Of a DNA stretch of 7,790 bases, positions 1-5,891 are shown piece after piece. Within the stretch, counting starts at the first letter, position 1. Each line of letters starts with the position of its first letter. The notes under the pieces are model-generated. The model saw only the letters and a program-made list of their open reading frames with translations. It was not told the origin of the DNA and ran no database searches. This DNA is from an uncultured Neomegalonema sp. (lineage in GTDB: Bacteria > Pseudomonadota > Alphaproteobacteria > Rhodobacterales > Rhodobacteraceae), in assembly GCA_937958345.1 (NCBI GenBank), contig CALGNW010000022.1, positions 1 through 7,790 of the forward strand, written 5' to 3'. A program made the translations under genes and the position numbers.

Positions 1-6
1 GCAAAA

Positions 7-45
7 CTCTTGAACGGCACGAATCGCCGAGGGAAATCTCTTGAA
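7..45. repeat. Pair of 8-bp direct repeats (CTCTTGAA)
   Basis: CTCTTGAA occurs at 7-14 and again at 38-45, 31 bases apart; on the minus strand it reads TTCAAGAG. The pair lies just downstream, on the minus strand, of the transposase-like remnant, where the end of an insertion element would be expected. The repeats are seen directly. Their link to an element end is an inference, and two 8-mers could recur by chance. Confidence 0.4.
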
Positions 46-98
46 TTAAATCGGGACCCCGCGCCGGATCGGTTGCGAACCTCCCGTCGCCGCAGGTT

Positions 99-299
99 TT
101 AAACCTGCTGAATCATTCTCGCGGCGTTCAGGTTGTCCCGGGTGAAGCGAGGACCGGAATCGCAAAGCATCCGGACGCCCGGATACAAATCCTGCCACAC
201 TGGGATTATCGACGGCTATAAATAGTTTGCACATTCATTCGGCGTGAAGATGTGGAGAGCGTCTGGGTGACGATTGTTGCGGCTAGAAAATCCAATCAC
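99..299 (-). pseudogene. Transposase-like C-terminal remnant(s), decayed
   Basis: One minus-strand frame is open from 299 to 99 apart from an internal TAG at 216-218. The part before the TAG ends in FTPNECANYL, which resembles the C-terminal FTPxECxNY motif I associate with IS630-family transposases. The part after it contains CDSG and then TRDNLNAARMI. This resembles the final zinc-ribbon half and RDxNAAxNI motif of IS200/IS605 TnpB-type proteins, with one cysteine missing. Both matches are short and come from recall of family consensus, so this is tentative. No complete catalytic domain, start codon or confident terminal inverted repeat is visible. The piece is best read as mobile-element debris, possibly from two elements, and is unlikely to make a working protein. 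Confidence 0.3.
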
Positions 300-908
300 T
301 CATGAGACGGTCTAAACAAAATACTTTGTCGCTCAGATCGTCGAGATCGGATTGAAGCTGCCCGAGGTCACTCCATTCGCCCGCGAGCGTTCGTCGTTCT
401 ATCGATTTTCAACCCGCTTACCCGCTCGCCATTCGAGCATCCGGGCGTTGCTGACAAGATCGTTGCAGGCGTCAGCGAAATTAACCAGTTCCGTGGATGC
501 TTGATCCGAACCATTGTTTCTGCTGCGCTCATATAAATCGTCGATCCGCTGCAACTTAGTGGGAGTTCCCTCGATGAGTTGAGTGGCGAGCACGCGATAT
601 GTCGCAAGATCGAGGCGCTCAAGCGCAAACGCGAAGTACTTATAGTGTTCCAAAAGAGTAATACCCTCGCGGGCATACTTTTCCCTCGCGGCGGCGTCCT
701 CTAGGTTTTCCGCCAACCACTGACGCTGCAAAGCACACTGCGCTCCTTGGTCGATATGATGCTGCAATCCAGCCGTCTTCTCTGTCTCAGGGACGGCATC
801 GTTCGAGAGCAACTCGATGATTCGCTCGGCGTAAATATCGGTTATTTCTCTTTGAACGTCACTCCTGAGGTGGGTTGCTTCCGAAAAGTCACTTTGGGCG
901 AAGACAGG
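283..908 (-). pseudogene. Hypothetical protein gene, frameshifted and lacking a clear start
   Basis: Two minus-strand frames read as one protein. The first is open from 908 to the TAG at 399-401 (169 codons); the second runs from 408 to a TAG at 283-285 (41 codons). Adding one A to the run at 406-409 joins them without interruption, with the second part ending DKVFCLDRLMSDWIF. The predicted protein is largely helical and charged, with no signal sequence, transmembrane segment or motif I recognise. The only standard start in the first frame is a TTG at 812-810 without a good ribosome binding site. The frame looks coding for 32 codons further up, to a TAA at 909-911, and stops occur in all three frames between 909 and 928. 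I infer a gene with a damaged 5' end and a frameshift, or an error in the assembly. If only the intact frame is expressed, it would be 137 residues (399-812). Confidence 0.5.
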
Positions 909-1170
909 TTAGTTAAGCCATCTAATTAACGTGATGGTTTTGCACCCCCAAAAACCCTCAGGATGAGTCGTCCGAAATCGCCCTGCGCGACGCGCGATCT
1001 GATCGGGTGATCCTGAAAATCAATCCGTATACGTCATGTTAACCTCTGCCCGTGCGTGCAGGTGCAGAGTTCTCCCGTTTCGTTCGCCTTACGGAACACG
1101 TTAGATGAAGGCTTTCCTGTAATGTATTCAAGACTCAACACTTTTTCTGTTTGAAAATCTTAAAAAAGTC

Positions 1171-1200
1171 TTGCGCAAAACCGTTTGATTCGCATATCGT
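1171..1200 (+). promoter_or_regulatory. Possible sigma-70-type promoter for the SPOR-domain gene
   Basis: TTGCGC (1171-1176) and TATCGT (1195-1200) are 18 bases apart and lie in an AT-rich stretch about 115 bases before the start codon. Each box matches the consensus only partly, so this is a weak prediction. It would leave a leader of roughly 105 bases. Confidence 0.25.
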
Positions 1201-1300
1201 TTGTTGTGTAGCCGGTCGGGATTGTCTCGGACGGCAGCGAAATCGCCGAAGTAAACCAACAAAAGCCTATCGAGCAACGGGCTTCGGCACAGGCAATTTA

Positions 1301-1306
1301 GAGGAG
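1301..1306 (+). promoter_or_regulatory. Ribosome binding site fixing the ATG at 1314
   Basis: GAGGAG ends seven bases before the ATG at 1314. This is a strong Shine-Dalgarno match at good spacing. It supports this start, which also places a signal sequence at the N-terminus. Confidence 0.8.
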
Positions 1307-1313
1307 CAGGTTC

Positions 1314-2978
1314 ATGTCAAAAATGGCATGGGAGCGCGCGGCTGGTTCAGCTGCTAGACTCGCAACAGTATCGGTTATCGCGGCCTTCGCAGCGACCACC
1401 TCCGTCGCGGCCAATTCGGCTGCCCCAGTAAAAGCACCCACCAACGCACAGGGCGCGAAAGTTCCGGCTTCTTACGGCCAGACGACGCCGCGCACGACAT
1501 GGGGCCAGCCTCAGTTCGGCGCGCCGCAGTTCGGCGCCCCTGCTTTTGGTCAGCCACAGCATTTCGGCGCTCCTCAGTTCGGCGCACCGCAATTCGGCGC
1601 GCCTCAGTTTGCTCCGCAGTTCGGTGCACCCCAGTTCGGCCAGTCCCCGCTCGGACGTCCGCAGATCGCGCCTGCTACAACGTCGACATTCGACGGCACT
1701 GCCGCGCCCGCCGGAACCGCACCGCAGTTTCCTGCGCGCACTGTCTACGGCCAGCCGCCGATGCAGCAGCAGCCACAGTTCGGCCAGCGTCTGCCGATCT
1801 TTGCGAACACGCAGGCCAACGGCATCACCTACGGTCCGCCAAGCTATACCAAGCCGAAAGACTTCGATCCGAAAATGGCATCATCTTCGCCCTTCCCGGC
1901 AAGCTGGGGTCAGGCGGGCTGGGGTCAGCAACAGCTGCCGCAACAGCCGCAGTTTCAGGGCCGCATCCCTGCGCCAAGCCTTGCAGGCGCGCCTGTATAC
2001 GGCGGCCAGTGGGGTCAGCGCGTTGCACCGGCTTCGGCTTCGCAGTTCGCACCGGCTGAACCAACCTACGCACCGGCAGAGCCTCTGCGCCCGAACTACG
2101 CAACTGCTCCTGCCCCTGCGCAGCAGTTCGCACCGGCACAGCCTGCCTACGCACCGGCACAGCAAAGCTATGCGCCTGCTGCACCGGCAACCTACGAATC
2201 GGTTGACGTGACACCGGCTGCGCCTGCGATGATCGAGGCGGCTCCGGCTCCTGCATCGACGCAGACCTACACGTACCCGATGGCCACCTCGACCTCGACG
2301 CCCGCATATGTCGGTCAGTCGACGCAGATCGGTGAAACCTACGCACCGGCAACCTCGGCCAGCCCGCTTGAAGTTGTCATCGGCCAGTCCGGTCAAATCA
2401 CGAACGGCTTCGAGGCTGCACCGACGACCTACGAACAGGCTCCGGCATACCAGCCTGCTCCGGCTTACCAGCAGGCTCCGGCCTATGATACGTCGGCTGC
2501 ACCGGCCTACCAGACCGAGGCTCCGGTCTACGAATCGCAGGCTTCGGCCTACGAGGCGCAGGCAGGCGGCTACGAGATGACCACGACCGAGGCTCCTGTT
2601 TATCAGGCTGCGACCAGCTACAGCACCCCAGGCTATGAGGGCGTCACCGCTGCACCGGCATACGAACAGGCTCCGGCCTACGAAACCGCAACCTCCGCAC
2701 CGGCCTACGGCCTGTCGGGCAGCTACGGTTCGTCCTCGTTCTCCAGCGGCAACGGCCACTTCGTTCAGGTCGGCGCATTCCGCAACGTCGCCCGTGCCGA
2801 GCGCCTCGTGCGCAAACTTCAGGGTGCAGGCGAGCAGCCGATCGTTACGCAGGCAACGGTTCGCGGCAAGCTCTACCACCGTGTTCGCGTCCCGGCGATG
2901 GACAAGCGCGACGCAGCAAACGTCCAGAGCCGCATCCGCGGCCTTGGTTACTACGAAGCCCGCATGGTTCGCGGCTAA
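1314..2978 (+). CDS. Exported SPOR-domain protein with long FG/Y-rich low-complexity region
   Basis: This 554-residue protein has three parts. Residues 1-33 form a signal sequence or membrane anchor: basic residues including R15, a hydrophobic stretch at about 16-29, and a possible cleavage site after SVAA. Residues 34-480 are low complexity, rich in Ala, Pro, Gln, Tyr and Phe, with no cysteine seen. They hold QFGAP repeats (66-110), APAY/YAPA-type repeats (about 243-290) and PAYE/PAYQ-type repeats (about 370-466). Residues 481-554 are a SPOR domain, opening with FVQVGAF and ending with a GLGYYEARMV strand. SPOR domains bind glycan strands stripped of stem peptides at division septa, so a periplasmic, septum-directed role is likely. 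Alphaproteobacteria often have RlpA, with a SPOR domain, next to the carboxypeptidase gene, but the catalytic double-psi barrel of RlpA is not seen here. The role of the linker is unknown. A terminator follows, so it is probably its own transcription unit. Confidence 0.88.
   Translation: MSKMAWERAAGSAARLATVSVIAAFAATTSVAANSAAPVKAPTNAQGAKVPASYGQTTPRTTWGQPQFGAPQFGAPAFGQPQHFGAPQFGAPQFGAPQFAPQFGAPQFGQSPLGRPQIAPATTSTFDGTAAPAGTAPQFPARTVYGQPPMQQQPQFGQRLPIFANTQANGITYGPPSYTKPKDFDPKMASSSPFPASWGQAGWGQQQLPQQPQFQGRIPAPSLAGAPVYGGQWGQRVAPASASQFAPAEPTYAPAEPLRPNYATAPAPAQQFAPAQPAYAPAQQSYAPAAPATYESVDVTPAAPAMIEAAPAPASTQTYTYPMATSTSTPAYVGQSTQIGETYAPATSASPLEVVIGQSGQITNGFEAAPTTYEQAPAYQPAPAYQQAPAYDTSAAPAYQTEAPVYESQASAYEAQAGGYEMTTTEAPVYQAATSYSTPGYEGVTAAPAYEQAPAYETATSAPAYGLSGSYGSSSFSSGNGHFVQVGAFRNVARAERLVRKLQGAGEQPIVTQATVRGKLYHRVRVPAMDKRDAANVQSRIRGLGYYEARMVRG
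1509..1643 (+). repeat. Tandem 15-bp repeats encoding QFGAP
   Basis: Units close to CAGTTCGGCGCGCCG repeat with small variations, encoding residues 66-110 of the SPOR protein. Eight Phe-Gly dipeptides appear, mostly five residues apart, with one FA variant (F99) and spacer changes (AFGQPQH). The third-base variation between units suggests an array that has drifted. Such arrays can gain or lose units by slippage without breaking the frame. Confidence 0.9.
2040..2183 (+). repeat. Degenerate repeats encoding FAPA/YAPA units
   Basis: Codons for QFAPAEP, TYAPAEP, QFAPAQP, AYAPAQQ and SYAPAAP follow each other with short gaps, at residues 243-290 of the SPOR protein. The aromatic residue alternates between Phe and Tyr, about every seven residues. 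GCACCGGCA recurs at the DNA level. Confidence 0.75.
2421..2711 (+). repeat. Degenerate repeats encoding PAYE/PAYQ/PVYE units
   Basis: About a dozen Tyr-centred units (YEQAPAY, YQPAPAY, YQQAPAY, APAYQTEAPVYE and similar) cover residues 370-466 of the SPOR protein, just before the SPOR domain. GCTCCGGCCTAC-like 12-mers recur. Unlike the first array, these units carry many Glu residues. Confidence 0.8.
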
Positions 2979-3007
2979 GCCATCAATCTGGCCAATTAAA
3001 ACCAATC

Positions 3008-3039
3008 GGAGCGGTGGGGTTCTCCCACCCGCCCGCTCC
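3008..3039 (+). other. Imperfect hairpin after the SPOR gene
   Basis: GGAGC-GGTGGG (3008-3018) can pair with CCCACC (3024-3029) and GCTCC (3035-3039) around the loop GTTCT, leaving CGCCC as a bulge. No T run follows, so it is not an intrinsic terminator by itself. It sits immediately before one and could protect the 3' end of the message. Confidence 0.5.
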
Positions 3040-3046
3040 CACCTCC

Positions 3047-3074
3047 AACGCCGCGCCTACAGCGCGGCGTTTTC
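3047..3074 (+). terminator. Rho-independent terminator of the SPOR gene
   Basis: AACGCCGCGC (3047-3056) and GCGCGGCGTT (3062-3071) form a perfect 10-bp stem with the loop CTACA. The T-rich tail TTTTCTATTT follows on the plus strand. It lies 68 bases after the stop codon of the SPOR-domain gene and should end that transcript. Confidence 0.85.
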
Positions 3075-3257
3075 TATTTCAGCGTCGCGAAATGAAAACC
3101 ACGCGCTTCCCACATCAGCGTCAGAGAAGGGAATGGCGGAGAAAAATCATCGGGAGCAAAGAAAACTCTTCACCAAATGCACCGCGCGCTTCTTCCCACC
3201 GCGCGCGCGAAGACCCATCTGGCCCATATAGAGCGCAGGAAGGGCGGATGAGATTGC

Positions 3258-3773
3258 TCAATCGTCTGTAACCGGCCTTTGGCTCACGCTCTCACCATCC
3301 CCGCGATACCGGGCCACCCGCTTCAGCGCATTCCGGCAGATCAGAACGTGGAACGGCATCACCACCTTCAGATACGCACGCCCCGCGAAATTATGCGGAT
3401 GCACCCAAGTCGCCATGAACACCGCGCCCTTATCCGAGATGACCGACACCCGAAAGTTGAGGTGCTTGTCGTCAAATCCCGCGATCAGCTCACGAACGGT
3501 TTCAGTCTCGACGGGAAATATGCCGACTTTATCGACATTTGGCGGCGGGCGATTGGTCAGGCCGAAGGGCGCAGTAACAATCTGCCGGATCACGAGCAGA
3601 AACTTTGCCCAGCCCGGAAACCGGGTGATGACTTCGGCGGCAGTGCGCGGCGGTAAATCGGACGACACACGGTAACAATCGAGGAAATCCCCGTCTTTTT
3701 TGAACCCGTGCAGCAAACTGAACGCGGGAAGCCGAACCTCCGAAACCTCGATCTGTGTCATATCCTCTTTCAC
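3258..3773 (-). CDS. DUF2867 family protein
   Basis: This 171-residue protein resembles DUF2867 along most of its length. Features include DxLDCYRV near the N-terminus, a GWAKFLLVIRQIVTAPFGL segment, VGIFPVE, HLNFRVSV, and near the C-terminus an FAGRAYLKVVMPFHVLICR stretch followed by basic residues. No signal peptide is seen. The biochemical function of the family is unknown to me. The GTG at 3773 is preceded by GAGGG at about five bases, a better site than for the ATG four codons further in (3761). The gene stands alone, convergent with the SPOR-domain gene and divergent from the carboxypeptidase gene. It interrupts a neighbourhood often continuous in related bacteria. No clear terminator follows it. 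Confidence 0.75.
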   Translation of the reverse strand: MKEDMTQIEVSEVRLPAFSLLHGFKKDGDFLDCYRVSSDLPPRTAAEVITRFPGWAKFLLVIRQIVTAPFGLTNRPPPNVDKVGIFPVETETVRELIAGFDDKHLNFRVSVISDKGAVFMATWVHPHNFAGRAYLKVVMPFHVLICRNALKRVARYRGDGESVSQRPVTDD

Positions 3774-3980
3774 ACTGCCCTCACGATACTAGACTTATGG
3801 TTGTACAGCAGAGCCAATCAGCCCGTCATAGCACTTCTCCTTGCCCGAGGCAGTGCCCCCCGTGAAGCGCCTTGTCACAGGATCGGGATATCCAAACGCT
3901 TTGCCATCGCGGGCCTCGCCGCGCTATGAAGCCACGAAGTTGACGCGAAGCTCTGATGACATCGCCCGCGACCATCACCC

Positions 3981-3985
3981 AAGGA
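3981..3985 (+). promoter_or_regulatory. Ribosome binding site of the carboxypeptidase gene
   Basis: AAGGA ends ten bases before the ATG at 3996, slightly long but usable. It supports the start that gives a normal signal peptide. In the 222-base divergent region to its left I see no convincing promoter boxes, although the operon promoter should lie there. An 8-base palindrome, GGATATCC, sits at 3886-3893. Confidence 0.55.
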
Positions 3986-3995
3986 TACGCCCGTT

Positions 3996-5162
3996 ATGAT
4001 CCGCACTGCCTTACTCGCCCTGTTTGCTGCGATCCTCGCCATCGCACCGGCCCGCGCACAGCAAATCGACACCGCTGCGACCAGCGCAATTCTGCTGGAT
4101 ATGAGTTCGGGCGCTGTTTTGATGAGCAAGGACCCCGACAAGCGCATCCCCCCCGCGTCGATGTCCAAACTGATGACCGTGTACATGGTGTTCGAGGCTC
4201 TGTCCGAAGGCCGCCTCAAGCTGGATGACGAATTCGTCGTCAGCGAAAAGGCATGGCGCATGGGCGGCTCGAAAATGTTCGTCAAGGTCAACACGCGGAT
4301 CACGGTCGAAAACCTGTTGCGCGGCATTATCGTGCAATCGGGCAATGACGCCTGCGTCGTCGTCGCCGAGGGCATGGCCGGAACCGAGGCGGCATTTGCC
4401 CGTAAAATGACCGAAAAGGCCCGCGAACTGGGCCTCAAGCACTCCAGTTTCGAGAACGCGACCGGACTGCCCGGCGAAAACCATCTGATGAGCGTCGGCG
4501 ATCTGGCCAAGCTGGCCACCATCATCATCGAACGCTTTCCTGAATATTACGGCATCTACAGCCAGCGCCAGTTCACGTGGGAGGGCATCGAACAGCGCAA
4601 CCGCAACCCTCTGCTCCGCACCGATATGGGCGCGGACGGCGTAAAAACCGGATATACCGAAGAGGCCGGATACTGCATCGTCGGTTCTGCGGTTCAGAAT
4701 GAACGCCGTCTGGTTCTGGTGGTTGCCGGTCTGCCGTCGGCGCAGGCACGGGCGGTCGAGGCCGAGCGCATTCTCAAATGGGGCTTCCGCGAATTCGAGA
4801 CCACAAAACTGCTGGCTGCGGGGGCCGAGGTTGGCCGCGCCGATGTCTGGATCGGGGCCGAGTCCGATGTCCCGCTTGTGGTCCGCGAGCCGATCGTCGT
4901 GACCACCGCCTTCGGGCGCGGCGAGGAAACCACGGCCAAAATCCAGTACGAAGGGCCGGTCCCCGCACCGATTGAAAAGGGACAACGCATCGCAACGCTG
5001 CTGATCACAGCCCCCGATGTTGAACCGATTGCCGTGCCGCTGGTTGCGGGGGCCGACGTGGCCAAGGGCGGTTTCAGCAAAAAACTGATGAGTGCCGCCG
5101 GACAATGGGTCACCAAGGGCATCGACGCGGCGCTCGGCAGCAAAAAAACCGCCGGCGAATGA
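3996..5162 (+). CDS. dacA: D-alanyl-D-alanine carboxypeptidase (PBP5-like, peptidase S11)
   Basis: This 388-residue enzyme removes the terminal D-Ala from peptidoglycan pentapeptides in the periplasm. Residues 1-21 are a signal peptide with a likely cut after ARA (A21|Q22). The penicillin-binding motifs are all present: S55-M-S-K58 with the acylated serine, S115-G-N117, and K217-T-G219. Residues from about 268 form the beta-rich PBP5 C-terminal domain. The tail from 358 (GGFSKKLMSAAGQWVTKGID) is a likely amphipathic helix that holds the enzyme at the outer face of the inner membrane. Length and layout are normal for the family. The stop codon overlaps the tmk start by four bases (ATGA), so this is the first gene of the operon. 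The choice between the symbols dacA, dacC and dacF cannot be settled here. Confidence 0.95.
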   Translation: MIRTALLALFAAILAIAPARAQQIDTAATSAILLDMSSGAVLMSKDPDKRIPPASMSKLMTVYMVFEALSEGRLKLDDEFVVSEKAWRMGGSKMFVKVNTRITVENLLRGIIVQSGNDACVVVAEGMAGTEAAFARKMTEKARELGLKHSSFENATGLPGENHLMSVGDLAKLATIIIERFPEYYGIYSQRQFTWEGIEQRNRNPLLRTDMGADGVKTGYTEEAGYCIVGSAVQNERRLVLVVAGLPSAQARAVEAERILKWGFREFETTKLLAAGAEVGRADVWIGAESDVPLVVREPIVVTTAFGRGEETTAKIQYEGPVPAPIEKGQRIATLLITAPDVEPIAVPLVAGADVAKGGFSKKLMSAAGQWVTKGIDAALGSKKTAGE

Positions 5163-5758
5163 GCTTCATCACCATCGAGGGCGGTGAAGGAACCGGAAAA
5201 TCCACGCTGATACGCGGTCTGGCCGAGGCGCTGGAGCGCAGAGGTCAGAGGGTCATTCTCACCCGTGAGCCCGGAGGGACCACCGGGGCAGAAGAAATTC
5301 GAAATCTTCTGGTTAAAGGAGATGTCGACCGTTGGAGCCCGACCACCGAGCTGCTGTTAATCAACGCGGCACGACGTGATCACGTAGAGCGCATGATCCG
5401 TCCGGCCCTCGCCGATGGCATTATTGTGCTTTGTGATAGATACGCAGACTCGTCGATCGTATACCAAGGTATGAGCGGCGTTAGCGTTGATCTTATTTTG
5501 AACTTGCACGACTCGGTGATCGGCCTGTCGCCAAACCAAACGCTTATCCTGGATGCACCACCAGAGATTGGTTTGCGCCGAGCTGCGGAACGGGGTGGCG
5601 ATGATCGCTTTGAGTCGATGAGCCTTCAATTTCACCATGACGTCAGGCAAGGATTTTTGGATATCGCCAAAACCCAGCCCGAACGCTGCACGGTCATTGA
5701 CAGTACACAATCAAAAGACAGCGTCTTAGCCGAGGCTCTCTCCGTTATCACCAAATGA
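5159..5758 (+). CDS. tmk: Thymidylate kinase (dTMP kinase)
   Basis: This 199-residue cytoplasmic enzyme phosphorylates dTMP to dTDP with ATP, an essential step to dTTP. It has the P-loop GGEGTGKST (8-16), TREPGGT (36-42), the DRY motif in CDRYADSSIVYQG (92-104), and an arginine-rich LID, RRAAERGGDDR (140-150). The frame is open further upstream, but the ATG at 5159, overlapping the preceding stop as ATGA, gives the normal N-terminus and length. From about 5290 onward the gene is visibly less GC-rich than its neighbours: bases 5461-5520 contain 27 G/C of 60, against 40 of 60 in 6301-6360 of holB. Third codon positions use A and T far more freely. This could reflect replacement by a foreign allele or relaxed codon selection. 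Confidence 0.96.
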   Translation: MSFITIEGGEGTGKSTLIRGLAEALERRGQRVILTREPGGTTGAEEIRNLLVKGDVDRWSPTTELLLINAARRDHVERMIRPALADGIIVLCDRYADSSIVYQGMSGVSVDLILNLHDSVIGLSPNQTLILDAPPEIGLRRAAERGGDDRFESMSLQFHHDVRQGFLDIAKTQPERCTVIDSTQSKDSVLAEALSVITK

Positions 5759-5794
5759 CCTGTATCAACGACAACTCTATCCCGGATGAGATAA

Positions 5795-5842
5795 GCGCCG
5801 ACCGAGGCGGTGTGGAACGCGCCGCCTGGGGGCGGTCGGCGC
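5795..5842 (+). other. Large imperfect hairpin between tmk and holB
   Basis: GCGCCGACCG (5795-5804) is the exact reverse complement of CGGTCGGCGC (5833-5842). Inside it AGGCGG (5805-5810) pairs with CCGCCT (5822-5827) around an 11-base loop, with GGGGG (5828-5832) left as a bulge. That makes 16 G/C-rich base pairs. No T run follows, so simple intrinsic termination is unlikely. It may be an RNA stabiliser, an attenuator or a repetitive extragenic palindrome. Confidence 0.75.
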
Positions 5843-5847
5843 GTGTC

Positions 5848-5860
5848 GGGGCTACGCCCC
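5848..5860 (+). other. Small GC hairpin GGGGC-TAC-GCCCC
   Basis: A perfect 5-bp stem with a three-base loop lies five bases after the large hairpin and 31 bases before the holB start. With the larger hairpin it may form one structured leader or a repetitive palindromic unit. No T tail follows. Confidence 0.6.
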
Positions 5861-5891
5861 TCCCATCTCCCAAGATTGAGACCCGCTGCGC

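Larger units (their letters stand above)
909..1313. other. Non-coding stretch upstream of the SPOR-domain gene
   Basis: No convincing gene is seen in these 405 bases. A plus-strand frame open from 935 to a TAA at 1040-1042 ends in VILKINPYTSC and could be the tail of a lost gene, but it has no start and matches nothing I know. An inverted repeat, CTCTGC at 1044-1049 and GCAGAG at 1064-1069, has a 14-base loop and no following T run, so it is not a clear terminator. The right half is more AT-rich and probably holds the promoter and leader of the gene starting at 1314. Confidence 0.5.

Noticed and set aside
747..929. Plus-strand 60-codon frame
   Set aside because: It overlaps the minus-strand unknown gene, which has more natural composition, and has no good ribosome binding site.
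1151..1357. Plus-strand TTG-started frame overlapping the SPOR start
   Set aside because: It has no ribosome binding site, overlaps a strong start signal in another frame, and covers the likely promoter and leader.
1881..3005. Long open frame of 374 codons on the minus strand inside the SPOR gene
   Set aside because: It lies opposite a clearly real gene with a signal sequence and SPOR domain. Its Arg/Cys/Leu-rich translation is what repetitive CAG/GCA/CCG codons give when read backwards.
3184..3206. GCGCGC inverted repeat near the end of the DUF2867 gene as its terminator
   Set aside because: The stem is simple alternating GC and no T run follows directly on the minus strand.
3133..3231. 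Small basic 32-codon frame, MAEKNHREQRK..., between the SPOR and DUF2867 genes
   Set aside because: The purine-rich GAGAAGG is only two bases from the ATG, a terminator lies between it and the gene upstream, and the peptide resembles nothing known to me.
4011..5105. Long minus-strand open frame opposite the carboxypeptidase gene
   Set aside because: The plus strand has all the catalytic motifs. The reverse frame is a by-product of GC-rich third positions and has no recognisable domain.
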